From contig NZ_AVBF01000024.1 of the NCBI RefSeq assembly GCF_000770635.1, forward strand, positions 1 to 55,350: DNA of 55,350 bases, given 5' to 3'. The notes beneath the pieces are model-generated. The model had not been told where the DNA came from. It saw only the letters and a list, made by a program, of their open reading frames with translations, and did not search any database. This document shows, piece after piece, positions 1 through 8,411 of the stretch. The number at the start of each line of letters is the position of its first letter. The first letter of the stretch is position 1. The stretch comes from Pontibacillus yanchengensis Y32 (GTDB lineage: Bacteria; Bacillota; Bacilli; Bacillales; BH030062). The translations under genes were made by a program, and so were the position numbers.

Positions 1-16
1 TTTCTCTAATCCATAA

Positions 17-50
17 TATCTCGATTCCAAGTCTTCAAGATAATGGGGCT
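17..50 (-). repeat. Boundary repeat, copy 1 of 6
   Basis: Reading on the minus strand this is a copy of a roughly 33-bp dispersed repeat whose core is CTTGAAGACTTGGAATCGAG. Other copies are at 8136-8167, 8777-8811, 14241-14277, 32557-32588 and 55306-55338. By comparison with the 8.1-8.8 kb copies, the element interior would lie to the left, outside the window. Confidence 0.8.
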
Positions 51-111
51 TTAACAGAATACTAGTGCCAATACATTACAAAAACATCAATGAGGAAAGG
101 GCAGTTAAGAA

Positions 112-519
112 TTATTTCACTGCATTATTCATGGAAGATGCCATTTTCTTTAAATATGAACGAATAGAAAACCAAAAAATTAAATAGATGATTACAAAAA
201 CAACAACAGCAATACTAATGGATATTGGATCTGCAGGTACCCAGCCAAAGCCAAATGCAAGTGCAAAATACACTACAATGGAAAGAGTGAAGTGTAGACC
301 TAATTGTTTTAATAAACTCCATTCATTTTTATCAAAAATAAAGGAGGCGAAACTGAAATAAATACCTACTATTAAGCTACCCAACATATTTAACCAAACT
401 TCATCTACAGAAGCTTCTACTTCTATTATCTTCATAATAGTTAGTGCAATAAATGTAAAGATTCCAGCAAAGCCTATTCCAACTATTCCTCTTTTCATTA
501 ATTCAACGACCATTCCCAT
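112..519 (-). CDS. DUF3021 family membrane protein
   Basis: A 135-residue protein with four predicted hydrophobic segments (about residues 13-30, 43-62, 72-92 and 96-120) and little else, as in DUF3021 proteins. It overlaps the end of the upstream LytTR gene by 17 bases, so the two are translationally coupled. Such membrane partners of LytTR regulators are known in streptococci (HdrRM, BrsRM), where the membrane protein holds the regulator inactive. A similar sensing or inhibitory role is inferred here from the pairing, not from a visible ligand site. Confidence 0.8.
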   Translation of the reverse strand: MGMVVELMKRGIVGIGFAGIFTFIALTIMKIIEVEASVDEVWLNMLGSLIVGIYFSFASFIFDKNEWSLLKQLGLHFTLSIVVYFALAFGFGWVPADPISISIAVVVFVIIYLIFWFSIRSYLKKMASSMNNAVK

Positions 520-961
520 CTCCTCCTAATAATTTTTGTTTAAGTGAAACGACATAGTTCCTAGTAACGTATTCTTTATTACCCGACTTAAAGTGAACAC
601 ATAAATTACCATTAAAGGCGACTTCGAATTTTTGTATCATACGAGTATTGCCAAGAACGGATTTTGAAAATCTTGCGAAATGAAAGGGTTCAAGCAAATT
701 TTCTAATTCATATAACTTCATTTTTAATTCGACGTCTTGATTATGGATGCGTGCGTACACCTTTCGTTTTTCTGCATAAATAAAATCAATATTCTCTGGT
801 TCGATTAAGATGGTTTGTTCTTGGTCGGTTCCTATAATTCGTTCAGGAGTGGGATGTTTAATCCGTTTCATTAATTGGTCTAATTCCATACTCCAAGATT
901 GAGCATGAATGGTGACGGATAACTCGTTATATTCATCCCGGATATCAATATTTACATGCAT
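503..961 (-). CDS. LytTR-domain DNA-binding regulator
   Basis: A 152-residue stand-alone LytTR protein. Residues about 50-148 form the LytTR DNA-binding fold, with the recognisable stretch IDFIYAEKRKVYARI followed by the LEPFHFARFSKSVLGN region. There is no receiver domain, so it is not a classical response regulator. The N-terminal 45 residues are a short extension of unknown role. It is the first gene of a two-gene operon with the DUF3021 membrane protein. This is the layout of LytTR regulatory systems, in which the membrane protein antagonises the regulator. Targets cannot be told from the sequence. Confidence 0.85.
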   Translation of the reverse strand: MHVNIDIRDEYNELSVTIHAQSWSMELDQLMKRIKHPTPERIIGTDQEQTILIEPENIDFIYAEKRKVYARIHNQDVELKMKLYELENLLEPFHFARFSKSVLGNTRMIQKFEVAFNGNLCVHFKSGNKEYVTRNYVVSLKQKLLGGDGNGR

Positions 962-1116
962 GTGTAATCACCTCGATTCATTACAAGTATTGCAAAGTCT
1001 TGCTGTAATCGCTACATCATTTGTATAAGATGTCGATGTGTATGTATAAGAAGCTAGAATTAACTCATAGGAAGGTTTTGTTAAACGTATAAATTAATTG
1101 TAAGGAAGGGATATAC

Positions 1117-1374
1117 ATGGTTCAATGGGTAAAGAGATTATTAGCCAAGCGCAAGGTCATCATCTATACAACATTTGATCAAAGCGATTATATGAGAAAG
1201 TATCAACAATTATTGGCTAATGGTCTAAATGTAAAAGTAAAGGTTACGAATAATGCCCCAACTACGGTGAATCAGGAGTTTACAGGTAATGATCATTTTC
1301 AAATGAAGCAATTTGATTTAAAAGTACCTAAACAAGATGCTGAGAAAGCTAAGCATTATATAGGTATTGGTTAG
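1117..1374 (+). CDS. Small basic protein of unknown function
   Basis: An 85-residue soluble, lysine-rich protein with no signal peptide or membrane segment. The start is supported by an AAGGAAGGG ribosome binding site ending about 6 bases upstream. Its arrangement (a strand-forming start, then a YMRKYQQLLANGLNVKV helix-strand stretch) loosely recalls small DUF2007-type signal-transducing proteins, but I would not assign it. It is followed immediately by the RDD membrane protein gene, so the pair is probably co-transcribed and shares the terminator at 1838-1867. Confidence 0.7.
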   Translation: MVQWVKRLLAKRKVIIYTTFDQSDYMRKYQQLLANGLNVKVKVTNNAPTTVNQEFTGNDHFQMKQFDLKVPKQDAEKAKHYIGIG

Positions 1375-1396
1375 TATTGAATTTTTAGGAAAAGTG

Positions 1397-1831
1397 GTGG
1401 GAGTTTTGGATACAGTTGAGAATAACCCAGCTGGTTTTTGGATAAGATTTGGTGCGTTATTGTTAGACGGGATTATTTTAACGATTCTATTTTATCCAGT
1501 TACGTTTATATTTAGTTCTATGGGAGTAGGGGACACAATAATAGATATTACATCAAGAATGTTAAATCTTATTTATGCAATTGTTCTGCCTCTACTTTGG
1601 TCAGGTTATGTAATCGGTAAACGTATTGTTGGAATACGCATTGTGAACATGGATGGTTCTGATGTTGGCTTTCTAACAATGGTTCTAAGGGTCTTTGTCA
1701 GCGGGATTATATATTTAGCCACACTAGGGATTGGAGTTATTGTAAGTGCTTTTATGATTGGACTTCGAGAAGATAAGCGAGCTATACATGATTTAGTTGC
1801 TGGGACATATGTAACATATAATAGACCGTAA
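1397..1831 (+). CDS. RDD family membrane protein
   Basis: About 144 residues. The N-terminal AGFWIRFGALLLDGIIL has the Arg and Asp of the RDD signature in the first membrane helix. A second pair of helices follows, with the GYVIGKRIVGIRIVNMDG stretch typical of the family between them. The C-terminus HDLVAGTYV also fits. RDD proteins are small polytopic membrane proteins of mostly unknown role; some have been linked to Na+/H+ antiport. The start is uncertain. The frame is open from a TTG at 1367, but AGGA at 1387-1390 favours the GTG codons at 1394 or 1397. Confidence 0.8.
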   Translation: MGVLDTVENNPAGFWIRFGALLLDGIILTILFYPVTFIFSSMGVGDTIIDITSRMLNLIYAIVLPLLWSGYVIGKRIVGIRIVNMDGSDVGFLTMVLRVFVSGIIYLATLGIGVIVSAFMIGLREDKRAIHDLVAGTYVTYNRP

Positions 1832-1837
1832 CACAGG

Positions 1838-1867
1838 AAAGCTGCCCCTATAGTGGCAGCTTTTTTT
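1838..1867 (+). terminator. Rho-independent terminator
   Basis: A 9-bp perfect stem AAAGCTGCC/GGCAGCTTT followed by a run of seven T, just after the RDD gene. Confidence 0.9.
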
Positions 1868-1930
1868 AGTTTTATTACTGTACTGGAAGGAAATAGAATA
1901 CTATCAATAAATAAGGGGTGTTAGAGATTT

Positions 1931-2332
1931 ATGATGGAAACGTTTAAATTAAAGACCAGATCTCATGATCAAATGGTTGATATTACAGAAACTTTAGAGC
2001 AATGGATTAGCGATAATAATATAAAGGATGGCGTGCTCGTTGTTTCCTCACTACATACAACAGCAGGCATTACGGTTAACGAGAACGCTGATCCAGATGT
2101 GAAGACAGATATGCTAATGAGATTGGATGAGGTTTATCCTTGGGAGCACTCAAAAGATAAGCATGGTGAAGGAAACACAGCATCTCATTTAAAAACAAGT
2201 ACAGTAGGCTCATCTGAAACAATTATTGTACAGGATGGAAAACTGGTTCTAGGGACCTGGCAAGGAGTTTATTTTTGTGAATTCGATGGACCTCGGAGTA
2301 GACGTTACGTGGCAAGGATGATGGAATCGTAA
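1931..2332 (+). CDS. YjbQ/UPF0047 family protein
   Basis: A 133-residue protein that matches the YjbQ family over its whole length: [21 protein letters not shown] near residues 38-58, a central [23 protein letters not shown], and the C-terminal [18 protein letters not shown]. Databases often label the family secondary thiamine-phosphate synthase because some members complement thiE mutants weakly; the true cellular role is unsettled. The conserved His and Glu residues could bind metal or phosphate. It has its own leader and a long downstream hairpin, so it is probably monocistronic. A second ATG at 1934 is equally possible as start. Confidence 0.9.
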   Translation: MMETFKLKTRSHDQMVDITETLEQWISDNNIKDGVLVVSSLHTTAGITVNENADPDVKTDMLMRLDEVYPWEHSKDKHGEGNTASHLKTSTVGSSETIIVQDGKLVLGTWQGVYFCEFDGPRSRRYVARMMES

Positions 2333-2392
2333 AAACTTCCTAAACGATGAAACCAATTATTACAAAATCTCGTCTAAAGGTGTAAATGAAAG

Positions 2393-2460
2393 CTTATTAG
2401 GAGAGCATGGTAAGATTTCTATTATAGTAATCTACCAATGCTCCTCTTAATAAGTTTATT
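2393..2460 (+). terminator. Long hairpin, probable terminator of the yjbQ-like gene
   Basis: An imperfect stem of about 25 bp (2393-2417 with 2429-2454), starting CTTATTAGGAGAGCATGG and closing with its complement, then TTTATTT. The stem is unusually long for a terminator and it lies 60 bases after the gene, so it could also be a processed RNA structure. Confidence 0.6.
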
Positions 2461-2527
2461 TGGTTTGGCCTAAATGATGGTAGATTAAACGAAAAGAGAA
2501 CATTTACAACTAAAAGGAGGAACGGTG

Positions 2528-4204
2528 ATGAAAGAATCATTGAAAAAAATCGGGCTAGTGGTTGCAGCAAGTTGTTTTACCGTTGCCCCATGGTCCTCAT
2601 CTTTTGCTCAAGCGGATGCCAAATATAATGACTTGTCGGAAGATGTAACAGGTTATGAAGAGATTCAATTTTTATCAAACAAAAACATTATCAAAGGATA
2701 TCCAGATAGTAGTTTTAGACCTGGAGATGATGTGACTCGAATGGAAGCAGCGATTATGCTTACAAGGGCATTAGATTTATCCACAAAAAATCGTCCTGAT
2801 CCTAATTTAAATGATATTTCTAAAGATCATCCACACTATGAATATGTTGCGACCGTTGTAGATGAGGGAATTTATCAAGGGACGCCTTCCAATCAATTTT
2901 TGCCAAGTGAAAGCATAAAAAGAATTGACATGGCGGCAGTGCTAACAAGAGCTTACGAGCTAGAGAGTGGGCCAATCACCCCGGATTTTCGTGATGTAGC
3001 TGATGATCGACAATATATGACCAAGGTTGTTTCAAATGGTATCTCTGTCGGATTCCCAAATCAAACATTCCGTCCTGATATCGCTACAACCCGTGCTCAA
3101 TTTTCAATCTTTCTAGCAAGAACAATGGATGATCAATTTAAAAATCCAACAGTTAGTTCAAATTTATTAGAAGATGCTGAAGATGGAAAGATTCGTAACT
3201 GCTTTGCTCCGCTAAATCAAGAGATAACATACGAGGAGTTTAAGGAAACACATGGTAGCCCTGAAAAAAGACTAGATTTTGATAATGGGTTTTCCGCAGA
3301 ATATGGAAAGTGTACGTATAGCTTTAACGGAGAACGACCTCAAAACATGTTTAAATTCATGTATTTTCCTAAGGATGAGCGTCTAACGAAAGAAAAGATG
3401 ACCAATATGTTAGGTGAGCCAGATCGCTCCAATGAACAAAACAATTCTACTATTAATCAAATATATGAGTTAGAAGATTACACTGTAAAGCTTGTATATC
3501 CTTATCAAGAAAACGTTCTTCATCATATTGAAGTAATGCCTAATCATTATTTGGATCCTACATGGTTATTGCAGAGTGAATATATTAATAATGTAGAGCA
3601 GGTGAATGGAAAGCCTGTCATACAAAACCCTGAAAATCAGCTAGCGCTGGTGAATAAGGATAACTATTTACCATCAAGCTATACACCAGAACTTGTCCGT
3701 CCGAAAGTGGACTTTGTATTCGGTGATCAAAAATTAAATAAAGCACTGATGAGACCAGAAGCGGCTAATCACCTTGAAGAGTTGTTTAATGCTGCTGCAG
3801 AGGATGGTATAAATATCCTTGCTACATCTGGTTATCGTTCGTATGAACGTCAGCAAACATTATTCCAACAAGAGGTTGAGGAATCTGGTAGAGAAGCTGC
3901 AGAAGAAGTAGTTGCTATACCTGGATCCAGCGAGCACCAATCTGGATTAGCTATGGATATTACCTCACCTTCTGTTGACTACCATCTTGTGCAACGATTT
4001 GGTGATACAGAGGCCGGTCAGTGGTTAGAAGAAAATGCATATAAATATGGATTTATATTACGCTATCCTCAAGGTAAAAAGGATGTAACTGGCTATCAGT
4101 ATGAGCCTTGGCATTTTCGCTATGTAGGTAAAGCATATGCAGAGATTATTCACAACAACAATATAACTTTAGAGGAATATTTTCAGAGCATAACAGAAAT
4201 TTAA
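2528..4204 (+). CDS. SLH-anchored VanY-type D,D-carboxypeptidase
   Basis: A 558-residue secreted protein. Residues 1-28 are a signal peptide ending near SFAQA. Three SLH repeats follow (about 32-85, 90-145 and 150-205), recognisable by GYPDSSFRPGDDVTRMEAA and FPNQTFRPDIATTRAQ. A Cys-containing middle region (about 210-345) fits no family I know. The last 180 residues are a peptidase M15/VanY domain with SGYRSYERQQ, zinc ligands His470 and Asp477 in SEHQSGLAMDI, Glu526 and His529 in EPWHFR. It should trim D-Ala from peptidoglycan stems while held to the secondary wall polymer by SLH. AAAGGAGG at 2513-2520 favours ATG 2528 over GTG 2525. Confidence 0.92.
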   Translation: MKESLKKIGLVVAASCFTVAPWSSSFAQADAKYNDLSEDVTGYEEIQFLSNKNIIKGYPDSSFRPGDDVTRMEAAIMLTRALDLSTKNRPDPNLNDISKDHPHYEYVATVVDEGIYQGTPSNQFLPSESIKRIDMAAVLTRAYELESGPITPDFRDVADDRQYMTKVVSNGISVGFPNQTFRPDIATTRAQFSIFLARTMDDQFKNPTVSSNLLEDAEDGKIRNCFAPLNQEITYEEFKETHGSPEKRLDFDNGFSAEYGKCTYSFNGERPQNMFKFMYFPKDERLTKEKMTNMLGEPDRSNEQNNSTINQIYELEDYTVKLVYPYQENVLHHIEVMPNHYLDPTWLLQSEYINNVEQVNGKPVIQNPENQLALVNKDNYLPSSYTPELVRPKVDFVFGDQKLNKALMRPEAANHLEELFNAAAEDGINILATSGYRSYERQQTLFQQEVEESGREAAEEVVAIPGSSEHQSGLAMDITSPSVDYHLVQRFGDTEAGQWLEENAYKYGFILRYPQGKKDVTGYQYEPWHFRYVGKAYAEIIHNNNITLEEYFQSITEI

Positions 4205-4241
4205 AAGTAACCTGCTATTCTGAAAATGCATCAACGAACGT

Positions 4242-4283
4242 AAACATCCTTGCAATTCTATAAGTGTGCAAGGATGTTTTTTT
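4242..4283 (+). terminator. Rho-independent terminator
   Basis: A 13-bp perfect stem (4242-4254 with 4267-4279) followed by seven T, after the SLH-VanY gene. Confidence 0.9.
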
Positions 4284-4309
4284 GAAATATTTGATAGGTT
4301 TTGGAAATA

Positions 4310-4630
4310 TTATTGTATGAGAACTAGAGCAAGGAAACCTGCTAAAACAATGGAAAGGTAAAGAAAGGGAAGCCAGCGAGGAAGGGCTGGGATGGTTTGG
4401 GTGATAAGATTCTGGTTTAGTTGACGTTTGGCTTTAACATGTCCTAAAGTGGATGCTTTTTGTAAATATTTATTCGCCTTTTCTGTGTCACCCTTTTCCA
4501 TAAGAAATAAACCATATTCATATAAGCGATCTCGATCATTTGGAGAATAATGAACACATTTCTCTAAATAATTTGGGTCATTCTTGTTAATGTAAATTCC
4601 CTGTTTAACCTCTTCTAACTGTTTATTCAA
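4310..4630 (-). CDS. TPR/Sel1-like tail-anchored membrane protein
   Basis: About 106 residues. The middle (RDRLYEYGLFLMEKGDTEKANKYLQKASTLGHVKAKRQL) is one and a half tetratricopeptide or Sel1-like helical repeats. The C-terminus is a single membrane helix (WLPFLYLSIVLAGFLALVL), so the repeat domain should face the cytoplasm. An ATG at 4648 would sit inside a 12-bp inverted repeat with no ribosome binding site. The TTG at 4630 has GTGGGG six bases upstream, and I prefer it. Function unknown; probably a protein-interaction scaffold. Confidence 0.65.
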   Translation of the reverse strand: MNKQLEEVKQGIYINKNDPNYLEKCVHYSPNDRDRLYEYGLFLMEKGDTEKANKYLQKASTLGHVKAKRQLNQNLITQTIPALPRWLPFLYLSIVLAGFLALVLIQ

Positions 4631-4646
4631 TCGTATCCCCACTTTC

Positions 4647-4682
4647 ATGTAGAGTAGTGAAGCAGGTTGAACTACTCTACAT
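4647..4682 (-). promoter_or_regulatory. 5'-leader hairpin before the TPR-like gene
   Basis: A 12-bp perfect inverted repeat, ATGTAGAGTAGT at 4647-4658 and ACTACTCTACAT at 4671-4682, directly before the coding region. As RNA it would form a stable stem whose last bases contain the upstream ATG (4648-4646). It may be an operator or a translation-control hairpin. Confidence 0.5.
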
Positions 4683-4755
4683 AATTATGTGGAGATGTAA
4701 AGACTTAGTCGTTTGCAGTAGTTTTTTATATTGAAAGATAAGTTCCGCATTAAAC

Positions 4756-5124
4756 TTACATACCTGGTAAATTTGGTCTTGCTGTTATGGCGTTATAATA
4801 GCTATATATAGTAAGCAATAACAATAATAGAAGATAAATAGAGTACATTATGATGACAATAAAGACTGCTGGGAGTACTTGTGTGAGGAGAATAGCATTT
4901 CCTATTGTAGCAATGGTTAAGGATATTGCTAAAAGTTCAGGAGTGTCGTGGTAGTCTAACATATATATGTTCACAAGTATTAGTACAATCGTAAGGAAAG
5001 CAGATATTGTAAACATAACTGTTTCAGAGATGGTTGGGGCAGGTGACATCGATATTGTAGCTAACACAAGGCTTGTCCAACAAATGAAAATGAAAGATGA
5101 ACTGGTAATAAGAAACTTTTTCAT
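4756..5124 (-). CDS. Four-helix integral membrane protein, unknown
   Basis: A 122-residue very hydrophobic protein with four membrane helices (about 5-24, 33-54, 62-80 and 84-108), charged residues only at the ends and in the short YHDTPE loop. An AAAGGGA ribosome binding site lies about 8 bases before the ATG. I do not recognise the family. It lies downstream of a 0.9-kb gap and just upstream, in the direction of transcription, of the TPR-like gene. Confidence 0.65.
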   Translation of the reverse strand: MKKFLITSSSFIFICWTSLVLATISMSPAPTISETVMFTISAFLTIVLILVNIYMLDYHDTPELLAISLTIATIGNAILLTQVLPAVFIVIIMYSIYLLLLLLLTIYSYYNAITARPNLPGM

Positions 5125-5167
5125 ATTTGCATTCCCTTTCTACTATATATCTTACATTTTATTTTAA

Positions 5168-6060
5168 CATTAAATGTAATTATTTGGTGGGTAGATTGGA
5201 GGAGTTTAGGTAGAAAAACTTACATACATAGAAGGAGAGAGTGAGATGGCTTCACGAGGACATTTATAAATAGCAAATATTTTGTACTATTGAAAAAATG
5301 AGTACCGATCTTATCTATAAGTAAGGCAACATTTAGCTTGATAGTTAATAAAATTTGGACAAACAGGGGGAACAAGCCCTTTATTATGTCTTAACATTAG
5401 CACTTATCATCATACATATTGAAGTAATGAAGCTTGACATAACTCCAAATCTAGTGGACAACTTATATGTAGTAAACATTGATGTAAAAGGGGATTAGGG
5501 AGATTGATATACATAGTTCCTTTATTTTGAAGCTACTTCTAATTCCTCTTTTTCATCAATGATAATGAGGTAATTATTAGCTCATTATTTAATTTCATAA
5601 CATAGGTCTCTATTATGTTAGTATTTTTAGATTAACTTCTTGCATCAAATTATTAGCAAATTGTGTTCCAGAGTGTACTAAGGTATTTTGAGAAAGGCAA
5701 GATTATTTTCGACATGGAATTAAACGGTTTTAACTAGATGGGGACGTTGGCTCATGGCTTTTAAGATAAACAACTTATCTTGACTTGTCAGCATTCTCCA
5801 GCTACTAGCTTTAATTTTCATTCCATTCTCCTCCTTGAATTTTAGATCCCTTTTTGACATGCACACCTTGTATCTTTGATTCTAATTGTCTATACCGTCA
5901 TTTTAAACAATTTAAACAACAAAAATATCTACAATGTTCGATGGAATTCGAGTTAATTAGATGGGATTTTTAAAAATAAAGAGAAGATTTTGAAGAATGC
6001 GAGGTAGGGGTGTAAGCTTTTGTAGAGTGAATTTTTTAGGAAAATGACTATAGTTATGTA
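5168..6060. other. 0.9-kb intergenic region with gene remnants
   Basis: AT-rich and without a convincing gene. A strong GAAGGAG site precedes a 7-codon frame at 5246-5269 (reading MASRGHL), which looks like a truncated gene start. A 47-codon frame from a TTG at 5355 to 5498 has no ribosome binding site. The stretch is most likely decaying sequence. Confidence 0.5.
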
Positions 6061-6061
6061 A

Positions 6062-6109
6062 GAAAGAGTCAATTTCCTGTTTTCCTTCTTACAGGAAATG
6101 AACTCTTTC
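6062..6109 (-). terminator. Long hairpin after the Cys-rich protein gene
   Basis: The 19-base arms 6062-6080 and 6091-6109 are complementary with one internal mismatched spot, giving a strong stem 14 bases after the stop of the minus-strand gene ending at 6123. The T-run beyond it is weak. Confidence 0.6.
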
Positions 6110-6122
6110 ATCAAAATAGGAA

Positions 6123-6452
6123 TTACGCAATCAACTTTCTGCATTCATCAGCACATTTACGACATGCTTTAGCACATTTTTGGCAATGGTCGTGATGGTG
6201 TGCTTCACAAGAATCAGCACACTCTTCACAAGCTGTGATACATACTTTAGCGATTTCTTGCATATATGGAGAATTTCGAGTGATGGACTGTTCTAAAAAT
6301 GCACAAATGTCAGCACACTCTCGATCTAACCGAATACATTCTACCATTGCATTTACGTCTTCCTCTTGGAGACAAGCATCGTAACAATGATTGCAAGCTT
6401 CCATACATTCATGTAATGCCTTTAATACAGATGGGAAATTTTCATGCGTCAT
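6123..6452 (-). CDS. Cys-rich four-helix copper-binding protein (DUF326/Csp-like)
   Basis: A 109-residue cytosolic protein with 16 cysteines, mostly in CxxxC or CxxC spacing along amphipathic helices: HECMEACNHCYDAC at the start, then KVCITACEECADSC, HHHDHC and CRKCADEC. This is the DUF326 four-helix-bundle family, to which B. subtilis YhjQ and the copper storage proteins (Csp) belong. Those proteins bind many Cu(I) ions in the bundle core. Role inferred: copper storage or buffering. There is no CopZ, CopA or CsoR gene nearby. Confidence 0.9.
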   Translation of the reverse strand: MTHENFPSVLKALHECMEACNHCYDACLQEEDVNAMVECIRLDRECADICAFLEQSITRNSPYMQEIAKVCITACEECADSCEAHHHDHCQKCAKACRKCADECRKLIA

Positions 6453-6668
6453 AACAGTGTTACCTCCTAAGTATTGGTTCTAGTAAGGTTTACCATTTAT
6501 TTCTCTTTTCTAAACGTATTTTATACACTAAAGAAAGGTTTAGTGCACCTTACTCACTCCATAAATGATTAGATGTTGCAAAAGAGAGGGCGGTGGGCAA
6601 GATCACGAGGGGGGGAAGCGCTGAAGCTAGAGTCGTAAACGTTAGAAACTTATACTTTTGATTACTAC

Positions 6669-6701
6669 TAAAAAAACACCTTCTCTAAATTTAAGAAGGT
6701 G
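6669..6701 (-). terminator. Rho-independent terminator
   Basis: On the minus strand the stem is CACCTTCT/AGAAGGTG, followed by a run of T. It ends the gene at 6717-7094. Confidence 0.85.
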
Positions 6702-6716
6702 CTAAACAAAGATCTA

Positions 6717-7094
6717 TTAACTTGTAGTTAGTGGTATGAGTTTTTCTAAGCTCTCTAGTTTGGTTACATATTCATCAAATGTTTCTTTGTCTTTGTCATC
6801 TAGTGCTTTGTCCACTTTAAATTGGCAATAATTCAGATCTAGTTGGACGTCCATTAGGGAACGAATATATTCCTGTTGATAAAGGCTTTCCAACTCTTTT
6901 ATTGCTAAATTAATACTATCCTCACCATTTAGAAATACTTTGATACACCAGCCAATCCCTTTTACATATCTTCTTTCTTCTGTAAGGGATAACTGATCAC
7001 CCTTTGTGATGGACAAAGTATAGGATGGTGTTGTATCCAAGCTACGATCGACTTCATGTTGAAACGATGTGGTCGCGACAAAAGAAGGGTACAA
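6717..7094 (-). CDS. Small protein with a possible IDEAL-type C-terminal motif
   Basis: A 125-residue soluble protein. The start is a TTG with AAAGGAG eight bases upstream. The C-terminal third (YIRSLMDVQLDLNYCQFKV, then DKALDDKDKETFDEY) resembles the short IDEAL domain of Bacillus proteins such as YpiB, where a helix carries the sequence iDkALDerDkeaF. The N-terminal 80 residues are not recognised and look strand-rich. No partner gene is evident. The family call is tentative. Confidence 0.7.
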   Translation of the reverse strand: MYPSFVATTSFQHEVDRSLDTTPSYTLSITKGDQLSLTEERRYVKGIGWCIKVFLNGEDSINLAIKELESLYQQEYIRSLMDVQLDLNYCQFKVDKALDDKDKETFDEYVTKLESLEKLIPLTTS

Positions 7095-7269
7095 TTGGTT
7101 GGCTCCTTTCTAGAATGGTTTCGTAATGAGAAATTCTATTAAAGTTATCATAAATTCTAAGAAAATTCAAAGTCAAATAGGTTGCTTCTCTACATTTTAT
7201 AGCCAGGCTTTTTTACTTTCATATAAATTCATGTACACTAAAGGCAAATGTTTTTTTAGGAGGTTCACC

Positions 7270-7950
7270 ATGAAGGTAGAAGCAGTTGTGTTTGATTTAG
7301 ACGGTGTTATTGTGAATACAGTTCCCTACTATTATAAGTCTACGAAGAAAGTGGCCGATGAAATGGGAGTGCCATTTACTGAGGAAGATAACTTAGCTTA
7401 TCAAGGAAGACCTCGTCTTGATTTAATTGATGCATTAGCAAACCGCTCCGATCGAACATATTCTTATCAAGAAAAAATTGACCTTGGTGAGCGAAAGAAT
7501 CGTTATTATCAAGAATATATTTCTAGCTTATCAGAGAAGAATATTATGCCTGGCATTCTTCCGTTTTTAGAAGAAACCAAACAAGCTGATATCCCAATTG
7601 CACTGGCATCTTCTAGTTCTAATGCTCGTATGGTTTTGAAAAAGCTAGGGTTAACTGATTATTTTTCTATTATTATGAATCCTAAAGAACTGAAAAAGGG
7701 AAAACCGGACCCTGAGATTTTCCTATCTGCTGCAGATCAATTAGGTGTGAAATATAATCAATGTGTTGCTATTGAAGATGGTGAAGCAGGGTTAGAAGCC
7801 ATTCTAGCTACCTCCATGTTTTCAGTAGGTGTTGGAACTGCTTCGTTTCTGCAACAAGCAGATTGGCATATCGAATCAACCAGGGAGCTTTCACTGGATA
7901 CATTACAGGAAAAAGTAAATATCAAAGAAGAACACCGCCCTTCTGAATAG
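7270..7950 (+). CDS. HAD-superfamily hydrolase, beta-phosphoglucomutase-like
   Basis: A 226-residue cytosolic protein with all four HAD motifs: VFDLDGVIVNT near residue 8 (nucleophile Asp10, acid/base Asp12), LASSSS for motif II, the Lys of KKGKPDPEIF for motif III, and VAIEDGEAGLEA for motif IV. The helical cap after motif I is of the C1 type found in beta-phosphoglucomutases and sugar-phosphate phosphatases. The substrate cannot be read from the sequence. AGGAGG at 7258-7263 fixes the start at 7270, although the frame is open from 7126. Confidence 0.88.
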   Translation: MKVEAVVFDLDGVIVNTVPYYYKSTKKVADEMGVPFTEEDNLAYQGRPRLDLIDALANRSDRTYSYQEKIDLGERKNRYYQEYISSLSEKNIMPGILPFLEETKQADIPIALASSSSNARMVLKKLGLTDYFSIIMNPKELKKGKPDPEIFLSAADQLGVKYNQCVAIEDGEAGLEAILATSMFSVGVGTASFLQQADWHIESTRELSLDTLQEKVNIKEEHRPSE

Positions 7951-7965
7951 GGCGGTGTTTCTATG
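7931..7965 (+). terminator. Hairpin overlapping the HAD gene stop codon
   Basis: A 10-bp perfect stem AACACCGCCC (7931-7940) and GGGCGGTGTT (7950-7959). The stop codon TAG is at 7948-7950, so the left arm is coding and the hairpin spans the end of the gene. Confidence 0.75.
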
Positions 7966-8135
7966 TGTTCAAGATAATATAGAGATAATTTTCGTAGTGA
8001 TTTTTAGAAGGAAAATATTGGATTTTTCCTATACAAATTTATTAATGACTATCTGTATTTTTGCGTTAGGCTATGTTAAAGTTTGGTGTTGATTATGGAA
8101 TCAACTAATTAAAAATAGCCTTATTCAAGATAAGA

Positions 8136-8167
8136 AGCATAATCTGGAAGACTTGGATTCGAGATAT
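8136..8167 (+). repeat. Boundary repeat, copy 2 of 6
   Basis: The copy reads rightwards into the mobile element interior (core GAAGACTTGGATTCGAGATA). It faces the inverted copy at 8777-8811. Confidence 0.85.
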
Positions 8168-8231
8168 TTTATATAATTACCATTACTAACTGGTCTAAAA
8201 AGAGGGATGTTTCCGTTGCTTTCGTGAGAAT

Positions 8232-8362
8232 AAAGGTGGCCGTGGAACAACTCGCGTCCTGCCGGCGAGCTGGCAAGCCTCCTCGAGCCCAAGAGCGGGG
8301 CTCTGTGGGGTCTCGCCTACCTCTTTCTCCGGCGGGAGTCTCCTTGTTCCACGGCCACCTTT
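8232..8362 (+). repeat. GC-rich hairpin element H1
   Basis: Arms 8232-8250 and 8344-8362 are perfectly complementary over 19 bp. Between them lies a conserved core starting CTCGCGTCCTGCCGGCGAGC and ending near CGGGAGTCTCC. The core recurs in inverse orientation at 8619-8742 and in degenerate form at 14315-14510 and 32617-32752. Similar GC-rich sequences (CTCCCGCGGGA with CGCGAGTTG) are common between genes in Bacillaceae; I know of no established function. Confidence 0.85.
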
Positions 8363-8411
8363 GCTGTTTTGGGAGGGACGGAAACATGGCCAAAAAAGGG
8401 AGTTTTAGGTT

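Noticed and set aside
5355-5498. 47-codon frame with a TTG start
   Set aside because: There is no ribosome binding site and no neighbour support; kept only as a possible remnant.
5953-6144. 63-codon minus-strand frame downstream of the Cys-rich protein gene
   Set aside because: It overlaps the terminator hairpin, has no ribosome binding site and has low-complexity composition.
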